Source: an uncultured Alphaproteobacteria bacterium | GTDB lineage: Bacteria > Pseudomonadota > Alphaproteobacteria > RF32 > CAG-239 | Reading direction: 5' to 3' | NCBI GenBank assembly: GCA_947588275.1 | Contig: CANPYJ010000018.1 | Coordinates: 1-36,436 of the forward strand | Length of the DNA stretch: 36,436 nt | Part shown: positions 1 through 8,857 of the stretch, one piece after another | Layout: each line of letters begins with the position of its first letter | Numbering within the stretch: the stretch's first letter is position 1 | Notes under the pieces: model-generated | Told to the model about the DNA's origin: nothing | Seen by the model: the letters and a program-made list of their open reading frames with translations, nothing else | Database searches by the model: none | Translations under genes and position numbers: made by a program

Positions 1-77
1 TTTATTTTATCACAAAATACCCCTTTCTGCAAGAAATATTTCATACATCACACTATATCGACAAAATGCTTAATTTT
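1..77. repeat. Left arm of a 77-bp perfect inverted repeat
   Basis: Bases 1-77 are the exact reverse complement of 35202-35278. Extending to base 80 adds one mismatch (base 78) and two more matches. The repeat reaches the window edge, so its true left limit is unknown. It stops one or two bases before the stop codon of the acylphosphatase gene. The partner arm is the promoter region of the flagellin gene, so this arm is probably the promoter of a second gene lying outside the window to the left on the minus strand. A second flagellin is the natural guess but cannot be seen. Confidence 0.95.
4..32 (-). promoter_or_regulatory. Outward-facing promoter in the left inverted repeat
   Basis: Read on the minus strand this arm has TTGCAG, a 17-base spacer and TAAAAT, with TG one base before the -10 (extended -10). 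It is identical to the promoter upstream of the flagellin gene at 35247-35275 and points out of the window. The promoter call is by eye. The identity of the two copies is certain. Confidence 0.55.
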
Positions 78-81
78 TAGT

Positions 82-369
82 TTAGACCCGTTTAAACACA
101 CCGTACTCAATCGGCGGCAAAAAAGATGAACGCCGACCGACAATAAACTCCACCTTATCAACGCGCGCCAACGACGGCCCTTGATGACAAGCAGCCAGCA
201 TTTGATCAAGCTTATCTTCTTCTGCACTCATCAAAATCTCAACGCTGCCGTCCGCGGCATTATGAATCCATCCGGAAATGCCGCCGATTTCGGCAGCCTC
301 ATGAACGGCCCAGTAGCGAAACCCGATCCCCTGCACACGCCCTTTTATGCGAATATATACTTCTTTCAT
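82..369 (-). CDS. acyP: Acylphosphatase
   Basis: Small 95-residue enzyme that hydrolyses the carboxyl-phosphate bond of acyl phosphates in the cytoplasm. The signature GRVQGIGFR lies at residues 10-18 with catalytic Arg18, and GWIHN at 33-37 supplies the second catalytic residue Asn37. Both are the canonical acylphosphatase residues, and the length is normal for the family. Its ATG overlaps the stop codon of the upstream ATP12-like gene by four bases (ATGA), which suggests translational coupling. It is the last gene of a minus-strand run that starts at rarA. No terminator is seen after it: the inverted repeat follows directly. Confidence 0.93.
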   Translation of the reverse strand: MKEVYIRIKGRVQGIGFRYWAVHEAAEIGGISGWIHNAADGSVEILMSAEEDKLDQMLAACHQGPSLARVDKVEFIVGRRSSFLPPIEYGVFKRV

Positions 370-866
370 GAATGCAAAAACTTCTCAATGTCTGCAAGTT
401 CTTGTCGACGCTCCTGCCGCCGCGCCTCAGCCTCGGCATCGACTCCCCATTTGTCCGCCTGAAAAAGCTCTTCCAAATACGCGGCCTTATAGGCCTTTTC
501 AGCGTCAATTTCGCCACACACCAAAGCCGCCGCCAGCAAAACAGAACGCATGTTCAAAGCGGCCAAATAGAAAGCCGCCAACTGTTTGTCAGACAATTTC
601 TGCATAAAACTTTGCAGTTTTTCGGAACTTTTTTGGTTTTCAGCCTGAACTTCCAATCCCCGAGTAGGTTTAAATCCGGCACCGAATTTATTTTTTGCCC
701 ACTCCAAAATCGGCGTCCACTCAATTTCCTGCCGCTTGACAAGTTCATCTGTGCTTCCCCAAAACAACAACATATCTGTTGCCGCATAGGTCAGCAAACG
801 TTTGATAATATCCGCGCGATATTGCGCAATCTCGTGTTCTGCCTGTATAAGTTTTTGCATAGTCAT
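366..866 (-). CDS. ATP12-like F1-ATPase assembly chaperone, short form
   Basis: 166-residue protein resembling the helical C-terminal part of ATP12 family chaperones, which protect the F1 alpha subunit during ATP synthase assembly. Visible family features are the DMLLFW segment (31-36), a WTPILEWA segment near residue 50, a long helical middle, and a C-terminal FQADKWG...EAEARR region. Usual alphaproteobacterial ATP12 proteins are about 230-260 residues, so the N-terminal beta domain seems to be missing. The upstream bases encode the end of the AsmA-family gene, so there is no room for it here. Context supports the call: ATP12 commonly lies near rarA and rluC in alphaproteobacteria. The 12-base gap from the AsmA gene and the 4-base overlap with acyP indicate one operon. 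Confidence 0.72.
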   Translation of the reverse strand: MTMQKLIQAEHEIAQYRADIIKRLLTYAATDMLLFWGSTDELVKRQEIEWTPILEWAKNKFGAGFKPTRGLEVQAENQKSSEKLQSFMQKLSDKQLAAFYLAALNMRSVLLAAALVCGEIDAEKAYKAAYLEELFQADKWGVDAEAEARRQERRQELADIEKFLHS

Positions 867-877
867 CAGTTCGTCCG

Positions 878-3001
878 TTACTTCTTAGATTTAAACATCC
901 CGAGAAAATCTTTGGCCGCGTTGGTTACGCCGTTGATACCGTTTTGAATCTGCTGTGAGGTCTCACGATAAATATCTTGCGAGGCGGCACGCACGCCGGT
1001 CGGTTTGGGAAAACGGGAGGCATAGGGTGTTCCCTCAAGCGCCGCATAGCAAGGCGAGCCGCTGCCGTTAAGAAACATTTGCGAGCCCAGATAGCCGATT
1101 CCGCCTGTGGCTGCCACCCCGACCAAAGTTTTAAAGGCTTCTTTGTCATCCAGCATAATTCTTGGTTTTTCAAGCGTACCGCCGATTTTGATGAATGAGG
1201 CCAGCGCCTGCGCCACATTACCGCTGGCCAGTTCGTTGAGCGCCGGTGCAATCGTAAACGCAATAGCGTCATTAACCAAATTGATTTCGCCGTCGCCGAC
1301 AATGGTCAGCTGCTTGGCATCTATCACCACTCCGCTGGGAAACACCGCTTTTCCGCTGCCCAGATTGGCTCGCAACACTGCGCAAGTTAAATTAAGATCC
1401 GTCGTTTTAGACATCTTTATCTTAAGTGCGGTCAACAACTGTGAAATAAAATTGCTGCTTAAAAACTTCAAGCTTCCGGCCTGCACCACCGACTTGTCGA
1501 CCACCGCCGCCGCCAGACCTTTAAGATTTTGCAACAATTGCCGATAAGTTGCGCCGACGGACGTGACATTAATGTCCAAATCGAACGCACCGCCGCTCTT
1601 AACTCCGAAATCGCCGTCTCCGGCAACCGAAAATTCCTGATGCAGGTTTTGCAACTTCATATTCTGGCTTTTGGCCGTCAGCGCAACACTTTTGGCGGCC
1701 GCATCGACATTGAGCGTCGCATTGATTGTTCCGCCGCCGAAGTCCAAAACCACCGGTTTTAGGGCCAGACGTCCGTTTTTAAGCACTGCCGTCAATTTCA
1801 CGTTTTGAGCCTGCATTCCCGGCGACAAAATTAACTGCTGTACCGCCAGCTTGAGATTGGCGTCGGCACTATACAACAGATTATACAGAACCGGCGTGTC
1901 GGGCACGCTTTCAAGCGCCTGTGCCTCGCCGATGAGCACTGGAAACGCCAAAGCCGCGGTTTTGTTTGCTTCCAGCGAGGGCAAATTTATCTTCGGACTC
2001 TGCAAATCACCGCTGACTTGCGGAACTTTGCCGTCCCAGCGGACTTTGAGCCGCCCACTGATGTTATTGCCGGAAATACTGAGTTTATCAATCTGCATGT
2101 TTGCCGACTTCAAATCACCGTCGGCCTGCGTTTTAAGCGAGATTTTGGGCGCGCCCATATTGCCCGCCGGATTCTCAAACGCGACGATTGCCGCATAGCG
2201 CGGATTGTTCAGCGCGTCAACCACGCTGCCGTTAACATCGACATCAGCGCCCAGAGCTTTGGCCGTAAGCACTATCGGGAAAGCCTCGTCGACGCTCATC
2301 AACTGCATCGGCGTACCGAGCTTGGCCTTGCCGCTGATTTTTTGCCCGTTGTACATCAAGTCAAATACCGTCGACATATTTTCGTCAAACCCCGGAATTT
2401 CAAGTTCAAGTTTCTCCAAAGCCAGATTCTGCCGTTGTTCGATTTGGGCATCAAAATAATCGACCATTCCGTTCTCAATCACAATGCTGCGTGCCGCAAA
2501 TCCGGCCAATACCGATGTCGAATCGGCCGCCGGCTCAACCGCCTGCGCCTCGCCGATCAAACTCCAACCGAACGAACCGTGCACCGTCGGCTGCGGCTTA
2601 AGCGCCCCGGCAAATTCCCAGTTGGCTTGACCGGAAGCCGACTTTTCCAAATAAATCTGCGGCTCATTTAAAACAATATTGTCAATGACGATTTGTTTTT
2701 TCAAAAGCGGCATCAGCGCAAACGTAATCTCCGCCTGCTTCACGCTGGCCATCAGCGGCTCTTTGGCCCAATCGGCATTGGCCAAAGTCACGTCATTAAC
2801 AACAATCGTCGGAATCAGAGATATTGCCACGCTGGCCTCGCCGTTGATGCTCAACTTGCGTCCCAAATACTGCTCGGCCATTTCTTCGGCATAGTGCTTA
2901 TATTTGTTAAGATCAAAGTTTCGCACCATCAGATAACTGCCGATAGCCAAAACGATAATCAGCCCAAAAACAACCTTGGCCAAAAATTTTACAACGCGCA
3001 T
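878..3001 (-). CDS. AsmA family envelope protein
   Basis: 707-residue member of the AsmA/TamB-like superfamily, which are large inner-membrane-anchored periplasmic proteins linked to phospholipid transport to the outer membrane. One N-terminal membrane segment is visible (about residues 5-26), followed by an AsmA N-terminal domain with typical alternating hydrophobic beta strands. A C-terminal region (about 560-640) resembles the AsmA_2 domain. The motif LIGEAQA is present twice, at about 148-154 and 356-362, followed by V-E or L-E. The gene starts four bases after the rluC stop codon and is in the same operon. The precise cargo cannot be read from sequence. Confidence 0.85.
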   Translation of the reverse strand: MRVVKFLAKVVFGLIIVLAIGSYLMVRNFDLNKYKHYAEEMAEQYLGRKLSINGEASVAISLIPTIVVNDVTLANADWAKEPLMASVKQAEITFALMPLLKKQIVIDNIVLNEPQIYLEKSASGQANWEFAGALKPQPTVHGSFGWSLIGEAQAVEPAADSTSVLAGFAARSIVIENGMVDYFDAQIEQRQNLALEKLELEIPGFDENMSTVFDLMYNGQKISGKAKLGTPMQLMSVDEAFPIVLTAKALGADVDVNGSVVDALNNPRYAAIVAFENPAGNMGAPKISLKTQADGDLKSANMQIDKLSISGNNISGRLKVRWDGKVPQVSGDLQSPKINLPSLEANKTAALAFPVLIGEAQALESVPDTPVLYNLLYSADANLKLAVQQLILSPGMQAQNVKLTAVLKNGRLALKPVVLDFGGGTINATLNVDAAAKSVALTAKSQNMKLQNLHQEFSVAGDGDFGVKSGGAFDLDINVTSVGATYRQLLQNLKGLAAAVVDKSVVQAGSLKFLSSNFISQLLTALKIKMSKTTDLNLTCAVLRANLGSGKAVFPSGVVIDAKQLTIVGDGEINLVNDAIAFTIAPALNELASGNVAQALASFIKIGGTLEKPRIMLDDKEAFKTLVGVAATGGIGYLGSQMFLNGSGSPCYAALEGTPYASRFPKPTGVRAASQDIYRETSQQIQNGINGVTNAAKDFLGMFKSKK

Positions 3002-3005
3002 TATT

Positions 3006-3932
3006 CTATTCCTCCCAATTCAGCCCAAACAAGTCCAGCGCCTGCCGAAAATGCGGCGGCAGCGGCGCTTTTATAATCAGTGGCCTTTTATATATCTCCG
3101 ATAAATCAATTTTGTATGCATGCAAAAAAAGTTTATTTTCCAGTTCGCTCGCTTTCTGCCGCTTAAGTCCAAAATATTTGTCATCTCCCGCAATCGGACA
3201 ACCGATAGATTCGAGATGCGCCCGAATTTGGTGGGTGCGTCCGGTAAGCGGGCTGGCTTCCACCAAAGCCAATTTGTTGCCGACGCTGTCAATCACCCGA
3301 TAGAGCGTCTGCGCGGCTTTGCCATCCGTTGATGCGCGCATTTTTTCACCGATTTTCAGAAGCGGCACGTTGATATTTCCCTTTTGGGGCTTGGGCACGC
3401 CAAAAGTCAACGCCAAATAAGTTTTGCGCAGATTTTTCTCGCGAAATGCGCGGGTGAGTTTTTCGGCGCTCAGCCGCCGCCGCGCCAAAATCAAGACACC
3501 GCTGGTTTCTTTGTCAATCCGGTGAACAAGCTTTGGAGTCTCGGCATAATCAAACTTGAGAGCGTCCAGCATTCCGTCCAGATGCCTCAAAGTATTGGTT
3601 CCGCCTTGCACGGCGAGCCCGGCCGGCTTGTTAATGGCGATAAGGTCGTCATCGCGATACAAGACCAAAGACTTCACAAACGCCGCATCTTTATCCGAGA
3701 CGCCGCCGGTTTGCAACACAGCGGCTTCTGCCTGAAGCGGCGGCACCCTGATTTCTTGTCCGGACGAAAGTTTGTATCCGGCCTCGGCGCGACTGCCGTC
3801 AACTTTGATTTGCTTTGTGCGCAAAAGTTTTTGCAGCCGTGAAAGCCCAAGTCCCGGATAATATTTAAGAAACCAACGATTAAGCCGCATTCCGTCATCT
3901 TCCGGCCGCACTTTAATCAGTTCAACGCCCAT
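3006..3932 (-). CDS. rluC: Ribosomal large subunit pseudouridine synthase, RluC/RluD type
   Basis: 308-residue RluA-family pseudouridine synthase. An N-terminal S4 RNA-binding domain spans about residues 15-65. The catalytic motif HRIDKETSG lies at 137-145 with the nucleophilic Asp140, and a TGRTHQIRAH motif follows in the C-terminal half. S4 plus synthase architecture and length fit RluC (23S rRNA 955/2504/2580) or RluD. Position beside rarA favours RluC, since that pairing is common in alphaproteobacteria. It begins three bases after the rarA stop codon. Confidence 0.88.
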   Translation of the reverse strand: MGVELIKVRPEDDGMRLNRWFLKYYPGLGLSRLQKLLRTKQIKVDGSRAEAGYKLSSGQEIRVPPLQAEAAVLQTGGVSDKDAAFVKSLVLYRDDDLIAINKPAGLAVQGGTNTLRHLDGMLDALKFDYAETPKLVHRIDKETSGVLILARRRLSAEKLTRAFREKNLRKTYLALTFGVPKPQKGNINVPLLKIGEKMRASTDGKAAQTLYRVIDSVGNKLALVEASPLTGRTHQIRAHLESIGCPIAGDDKYFGLKRQKASELENKLFLHAYKIDLSEIYKRPLIIKAPLPPHFRQALDLFGLNWEE

Positions 3933-3935
3933 CGG

Positions 3936-5261
3936 TTAAGACTCCGCATTGTTTTTGCGCTTGGCAGCCTGTTTTTCGGCGCGCAGCTTGTCAAAATATT
4001 CTATTCTTTTCTTAATTTCGCGTTCAAACCCGCGGTCAGCCGGATAATACAGCTTGGTGCGCGCCACGCCGTCGGGAAAATAATTGGCTCCCGAAAATCC
4101 GTCTTCACAATCCGGATCATACTCATACCCTTCACTGTACCCAAGTTGTTTCATCAGCTTAGTCGGCGCGTTCAAAATATTTTTTGGCGGCATCAGCGAA
4201 CCGGTCTTGCGCGCCAGCTCTTTGGCTGCATACATTGCCTTATACACGCCTACCGATTTCGGCGCGGTAGCCAGATAAGCCGCCAGCTGCATAATCGCCA
4301 AATCTCCTTCCGGCGAACCCAAACGATCATAAACCTCCCAACAATGAATGGCTTGCCCAACCGCATTCGGATCGGCCAAGGATACGTCCTCTATGGCAAA
4401 TCTGGTCATTCGCCGCAGCAGATATTTGGGATCTTCGCCCGATTCCAACATCCGGGCCACCCAATACAACGCCGCGTCTACATCTGACCCGCGCAATGAC
4501 TTGTGTACCGCCGAAATCAGGTTATAGTGCCCATCGCGGCCTTTGTCGTACACCGGCGCCCGCGAGCGGATAATTTTCATAATCATGTCTTTGTTAAAGA
4601 CTTCGCCTTTTTGCGCATAGTTCCACACGCTTTCGGCCAAATTCAAAATATAGCGCCCGTCGCCGTCGGCAATTTCTTTCATAAAAGCGCGGGCCTCGTC
4701 GTCAACCGGAAGCTTGCGCCCGACCTCACGCTCCGCTCTTTGCAAAAGCTCTTCAAAATCATCTTCGCTGAGGCGATTCAGCACAAAAACCTGACACCGT
4801 GACAGCAACGCGGCATTAAGCTCAAACGATGGATTCTCGGTTGTGGCTCCGACTAAAATAATCGTTCCGTTTTCGACATAAGGCAAAAATCCGTCTTGCT
4901 GCGACTTGTTAAACCGATGAATTTCATCAACAAACAAGAGTGTTCCCTTGCCCTGATTGGCACGTCTTTCTTCGGCATATTGAAACACCCGTTTCAAGTC
5001 GGCCACCCCCGAAAAAACCGCAGATATTTGCTCAAAATAAAGATTCGTGTTTTCGGCAATCAGCCGTGCGATAGTCGTTTTGCCGCAGCCGGGAGGCCCC
5101 CACAGAATAAACGAGGTGATTTTTCCGGCTTTCACCATCCGCCCAAGCGGCGCGTCTTCTCCCACGACCTGATCCTGCCCCACCACTTGTTTGAGCGTTT
5201 GTGGACGCAGACGGTCGGCCAGCGGCCGTTTAACCTGAGATGAAAACAGCGTTTCTTCCAT
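3936..5261 (-). CDS. rarA: Replication-associated recombination protein A (AAA+ ATPase)
   Basis: 441-residue RarA/MgsA/WRNIP1 family ATPase that acts at stalled replication forks and is related to clamp-loader ATPases. Walker A is GPPGCGKT at 55-62 and Walker B is LLFVDEIH at 108-115. A sensor segment GATTENPSFELN and the arginine-finger-type SRCQVF sequence follow. The C-terminal tetramerisation and MgsA regions are present, and the length is normal. It is the first gene of the rarA-rluC-AsmA-ATP12-acyP run. About 58 bases separate it from the VirD4-like gene upstream. Confidence 0.93.
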   Translation of the reverse strand: MEETLFSSQVKRPLADRLRPQTLKQVVGQDQVVGEDAPLGRMVKAGKITSFILWGPPGCGKTTIARLIAENTNLYFEQISAVFSGVADLKRVFQYAEERRANQGKGTLLFVDEIHRFNKSQQDGFLPYVENGTIILVGATTENPSFELNAALLSRCQVFVLNRLSEDDFEELLQRAEREVGRKLPVDDEARAFMKEIADGDGRYILNLAESVWNYAQKGEVFNKDMIMKIIRSRAPVYDKGRDGHYNLISAVHKSLRGSDVDAALYWVARMLESGEDPKYLLRRMTRFAIEDVSLADPNAVGQAIHCWEVYDRLGSPEGDLAIMQLAAYLATAPKSVGVYKAMYAAKELARKTGSLMPPKNILNAPTKLMKQLGYSEGYEYDPDCEDGFSGANYFPDGVARTKLYYPADRGFEREIKKRIEYFDKLRAEKQAAKRKNNAES

Positions 5262-5309
5262 GATTCGTTTATCCGATATGTTTTGTTACACCATATCAGA
5301 AGTCTTTTT

Positions 5310-5326
5310 AAAATAACAGTTATTTT
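5310..5326 (-). terminator. Short AT-rich dyad at the end of the VirD4-like gene
   Basis: AAAATAAC and GTTATTTT form a perfect 8-base dyad around a single A and overlap the stop codon of the VirD4-like gene. On the minus strand it is not followed by a strong T run, so it would be a weak terminator at best. It could instead mark the boundary before rarA. Confidence 0.25.
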
Positions 5327-7653
5327 TTCAAATCAAACGGATTTTCTTCCGTCGAAGCATCATTTTCGCTGAAAGCGTCCTCTTCCAACCACCAGCCAGT
5401 GTCTTGGGAAACCGGACGAATTTTGCGCCACTTCTCGGAAATGTCGTTAATCATGACCGTTTCGGTTTTTACGTCATCGGGAACTTTGCTTCTGACGTCG
5501 TTATAAACAAGATTCATATACTGGTCGAGCTCTATTTCGTCATCGATTCCCAAGTCAACATCATAAAGCACTTCTTCCACGCAAGGGATTCTGATATCTT
5601 GCACATTGCGTTGAGCTGCCAGCTCGGGCGACAAAAAATAAACTGCGTCCAGCGTGGCTTTTTCTTTAAACTCCTCGTCTTGCCAAAAGGTCTTGTTGCG
5701 CGTCAACACCGGCCGATGATAATAGCCCTCCGCCAACAAGAACTGATATCCCTTCGTTTTGACCTGTACATTCTTTTTGCCGATTAAATCCTTGGCCAGA
5801 CGATGATAATAATTGGCGTCCGAAACTCGTTTTTTGTTTCTGGGCTTTCGTTCGCCCCGCGGAATTTGCACGACTTTGGTGGCAAACAACGCCAGTTTAT
5901 TCAACTGACGACTCATTTGCACGCTGTCGTCCGCCATAATGATCTTGCATCCGGCGCCGGCGACAAGCTTTTCCAACGTTTCATGTCCATAAGTATTTTC
6001 CATAATGCTCAAATTGTTGCACAGCAGCAAAAAAGAGGTTCCAAACTTGGCACCCTTGACAAGGCTCTCATCCAGTCCCCGCACTTTCAGCAGCTGTCCG
6101 GCATCGTCAAAAACGGTCAAAATCGGTAAATTGCCGCTTTTGCGCCGACGCAGCGCGCCATACTGCAACAAAATCTCGACAAACATCCGATTAACAACTT
6201 TGGTGGTTTTGGTGGTTGCCGCGGCATAAACGGTCACCGGTTCGATTCGACCGGTTTTGAAATTTTTGATTCCGTGAATATCCGCTGTCTTAAAATCATT
6301 GCCGCCGGTTCTTTCACGAACAGCTTGATTCAAAAACACCCTCAGCGGTTTCAGGACATAGGCAAACACTAACTGCCGCTGCTGCTTGGACAAATACAAA
6401 AACTGTTGAAGCCCCTTGATGATATTGCCGCCATAATTAAACAACGCGGCTTCGGTCAACAGCTGCTCCAGCCAACCGCGCCAGTCACCGCTGTTGTCTG
6501 CATCTTTGGAGGTCAAATAATTTTTAAGCAGCCAATCCGTCAACATGGCAAAACACACGGCCTTGCCCTGCCACGGAACCGGTATCCCGCCCCAACTGCC
6601 GATTGGCAGATAATTGTCGGGATTAAGCACACCGCGATTAACCTGTGCGATGGCTTCAGCTCCGTACTGCTCCGGCATCATGGCATAATAACTGAGCAAC
6701 ACATCCTTGTCATCCTGACTCAGATGCCCCTTCTCAATGATTTTAGTCAAAAAATAATCATTGGCCGACGCCTGCGCGCATTTGGCCGTCAAAAAGCCGA
6801 TAAATGCCGTCAATACGCTGCTGGCCTGCCAATTCCAATAATTGTTTTTGTCGACGACGCCGTCCACCGAAATCAAAAAAGAAGCCAAAAATTTAAGATA
6901 TTCTTCACGCGCTGCTCCCTTGGGCGGCACATTGTCCGGCGCCAACGGATTCCACCGCGGATAAATTGTGCCTTTGCCCTCATCGTCGAGCAAGTCCCAA
7001 TTAAAGTAAAAAACCCGGCCGACACGCGCCCGGCTGCCGCTGGTATAGCGTGCCAAGGCACCGCTGTCGTCAACGGCCAGCACACAACTGTCATCCACCC
7101 GCAAAATGGACGGAATAGCCACCGTGGTCGTCTTGCCGTTGCCGGTCTCGCCGATGCACAAAACCGCGCCGACTTCGGGCAACCCGAGCAGATGTTTCTC
7201 AAACCACCCCAAGACCATGTTTTTGCCGCTCAAAAAGCCCATTTGCCGCACTTCTTCCAAACGGGCAAAATGCCGATTCAAAACATACCACAAACTGAAC
7301 GAACAAGGAGAACGGCTGAAAATATAAAACCACATTCCGACCGATATGATTGGCACCGGAAGCGGCAGCCACAAAACCCAGACAAGCTGAAATTCCTTGA
7401 GGCTCCGGCACAACGCCTGCCACCAGCCGGCATAAATAACAAAAAAATAAGAAGGCTCGACCAAGAACTTCATAATGTCGTGTTCCTGCCAATAATAGTT
7501 GGCCGCATTGCCATCCGACAACTCAAATATCAGCAAAAAACTCAGACTTGATAAGATAACAAAACACAAAAACGCCAAAAAAGCGCAACTCAGCGCCACC
7601 GCCAAAGCACGTCCCAGACTTCGTTCATCTTCTATGGTCAAATCCGAGGGCAT
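5320..7653 (-). CDS. VirD4/TraG-like type IV coupling ATPase
   Basis: 777-residue membrane ATPase. Three hydrophobic segments lie at about 16-45, 66-82 and 90-112, then a cytoplasmic P-loop domain. Walker A is GETGNGKTT at 168-176 (Lys174). The WNPLAP segment near 234-239 matches the NPL region of VirD4/TraG proteins. A Walker B-like segment ILTVFDD at 511-517 has Asp-Asp where the family normally has Asp-Glu. FLLLCNN near 541-547 sits where VirD4 proteins carry a conserved Gln-containing sensor strand. The C-terminal 190 residues are acidic and unassigned. VirD4 proteins recruit DNA or protein substrates to a type IV secretion channel. No relaxase, VirB or Dot/Icm genes are in this window. 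It starts one base after the pentapeptide gene stop, so the two are co-transcribed. Confidence 0.8.
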   Translation of the reverse strand: MPSDLTIEDERSLGRALAVALSCAFLAFLCFVILSSLSFLLIFELSDGNAANYYWQEHDIMKFLVEPSYFFVIYAGWWQALCRSLKEFQLVWVLWLPLPVPIISVGMWFYIFSRSPCSFSLWYVLNRHFARLEEVRQMGFLSGKNMVLGWFEKHLLGLPEVGAVLCIGETGNGKTTTVAIPSILRVDDSCVLAVDDSGALARYTSGSRARVGRVFYFNWDLLDDEGKGTIYPRWNPLAPDNVPPKGAAREEYLKFLASFLISVDGVVDKNNYWNWQASSVLTAFIGFLTAKCAQASANDYFLTKIIEKGHLSQDDKDVLLSYYAMMPEQYGAEAIAQVNRGVLNPDNYLPIGSWGGIPVPWQGKAVCFAMLTDWLLKNYLTSKDADNSGDWRGWLEQLLTEAALFNYGGNIIKGLQQFLYLSKQQRQLVFAYVLKPLRVFLNQAVRERTGGNDFKTADIHGIKNFKTGRIEPVTVYAAATTKTTKVVNRMFVEILLQYGALRRRKSGNLPILTVFDDAGQLLKVRGLDESLVKGAKFGTSFLLLCNNLSIMENTYGHETLEKLVAGAGCKIIMADDSVQMSRQLNKLALFATKVVQIPRGERKPRNKKRVSDANYYHRLAKDLIGKKNVQVKTKGYQFLLAEGYYHRPVLTRNKTFWQDEEFKEKATLDAVYFLSPELAAQRNVQDIRIPCVEEVLYDVDLGIDDEIELDQYMNLVYNDVRSKVPDDVKTETVMINDISEKWRKIRPVSQDTGWWLEEDAFSENDASTEENPFDLKK

Positions 7654-7654
7654 A

Positions 7655-8794
7655 TCAGCGGCCGTCCCGCCCTCGGCTTATGATTTGCCTCGTAACGCCC
7701 GGGTTCACGGCCTCATTGCTTTTGCTATCCTTAACCACTTCTTTTTCAAGTTCTTTTTTCATGGCCGAACGGGCTTCCAGTTCCTGACGTTTGCGTTCCT
7801 CAATCACTCGCCGCAGTTCCTCATTGTGCGATTTGACTTCCAATTCCTGTTCCGACTTCACGTTCTTAAGCGCCTGCTCATCTTTTATGTCAGGCTTACG
7901 CGCGCCGCTGCGAAAAACCTTTTTGCCGGCGTTCATCAAAGCCTCGATGCTGATACCTTTGTCGTGCATCACATCCCATATGCCAAACTCTTTGCCATCG
8001 CCCAAAAAGATAGATGAAATGTCGATTCCTTCAAATTTTTTTTGTTTTTTCTTCTTAGGAGCTAAAATTTTTGCCAGTTCCTCTTTGGTCGGCACCCGCC
8101 CCAAAGCCTGAGCAATTTGTTCCGGACTGATAATGCACTCACTCAAATCCAGTTCCAATATATTTACGCCGGTTAAATCACAGCCCGTAAAATCCACGCC
8201 TTTGAGATTAACCTGCGTCAAATCAATCCGGCGCAAATCAAGGAGAGTCATATTAATTTTGGACAGATTAAGCTTGTGCGGATAATATTTGGCAATATAT
8301 TCTATAAGTTCTTGTAATTCTTCAATACCCAAAGAATCTATTTCAATATCAAGCAGAATGGCGTTTTCGATATCGGCTTCCTGAAACTTGACGCCGTTAA
8401 GTTTGGCACCGGTAAAATTTGTTCCGTGCAAAACGGCACCGGTAAGCACTGCGCCGGTCAAATCGGCTCCCGAAAGATTGGCATTGGTCAGATTGGCGCC
8501 CGAAAAATCAACGCCGCGCAGATTGGCTCCCGAAAAATCGACTTCGCTTAAATTAGCCACCGAAAAGCTGGCATTTTGCAAATTTTCTCCGGAAAACTGG
8601 CCGTGCTCGAGATTTTTTCCGACAAAATCGATGTTGCCGCCGATTGCGTTCTGATTTGTAAAACTGTCCACAGAAACCGCATGCCAAGCGTTGCCGCCCG
8701 AAGAAACATCGCGCATCTGTTCATAGCGCTTTTGATTTTCCTCAATCTTGGAACGAATTATATCAATTTTGCTGTCTTTCGTATCCTCTGCCAT
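7655..8794 (-). CDS. Pentapeptide-repeat protein with C-terminal coiled coil
   Basis: 379-residue protein with no signal peptide or membrane segment. Two blocks of A(D/N)LxG-type pentapeptide repeats lie at about 57-148 and 174-220 and should fold as right-handed quadrilateral beta-helices. A short helical linker (about 155-172) separates them. A lysine-rich stretch around 246-253 follows, then a segment of unknown fold (255-300). A charged coiled coil of Glu, Lys and Arg heptads runs from about 305 to 355. Pentapeptide proteins are usually scaffolds or protein-interaction surfaces. It lies between the TolC-like lipoprotein and the VirD4-like ATPase, and the coiled coil suggests an adaptor between partners. 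That role is inference. Confidence 0.8.
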   Translation of the reverse strand: MAEDTKDSKIDIIRSKIEENQKRYEQMRDVSSGGNAWHAVSVDSFTNQNAIGGNIDFVGKNLEHGQFSGENLQNASFSVANLSEVDFSGANLRGVDFSGANLTNANLSGADLTGAVLTGAVLHGTNFTGAKLNGVKFQEADIENAILLDIEIDSLGIEELQELIEYIAKYYPHKLNLSKINMTLLDLRRIDLTQVNLKGVDFTGCDLTGVNILELDLSECIISPEQIAQALGRVPTKEELAKILAPKKKKQKKFEGIDISSIFLGDGKEFGIWDVMHDKGISIEALMNAGKKVFRSGARKPDIKDEQALKNVKSEQELEVKSHNEELRRVIEERKRQELEARSAMKKELEKEVVKDSKSNEAVNPGVTRQIISRGRDGR

Positions 8795-8816
8795 AATCGT
8801 TTCCGTCCGTTACATC

Positions 8817-8851
8817 TGGTTTATCATAAACCAAATTTTGTCTTTTGACAA
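8817..8851 (-). promoter_or_regulatory. Promoter with dyad over the -10, upstream of the pentapeptide gene
   Basis: On the minus strand TTGTCA (8846-8851), a 17-base spacer and TATGAT (8823-8828) match sigma70 consensus at five of six positions each. The perfect dyad TGGTTTAT-C-ATAAACCA (8817-8833) covers the -10 and could be a repressor site. This would let the pentapeptide and VirD4-like genes be expressed apart from the TolC-like gene. Confidence 0.55.
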
Positions 8852-8857
8852 ACTATT

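Noticed and set aside
2018..2671. Long plus-strand open frames inside the AsmA-family gene.
   Set aside because: They lie antisense to a conserved gene, lack a ribosome-binding site and encode no recognisable domain.
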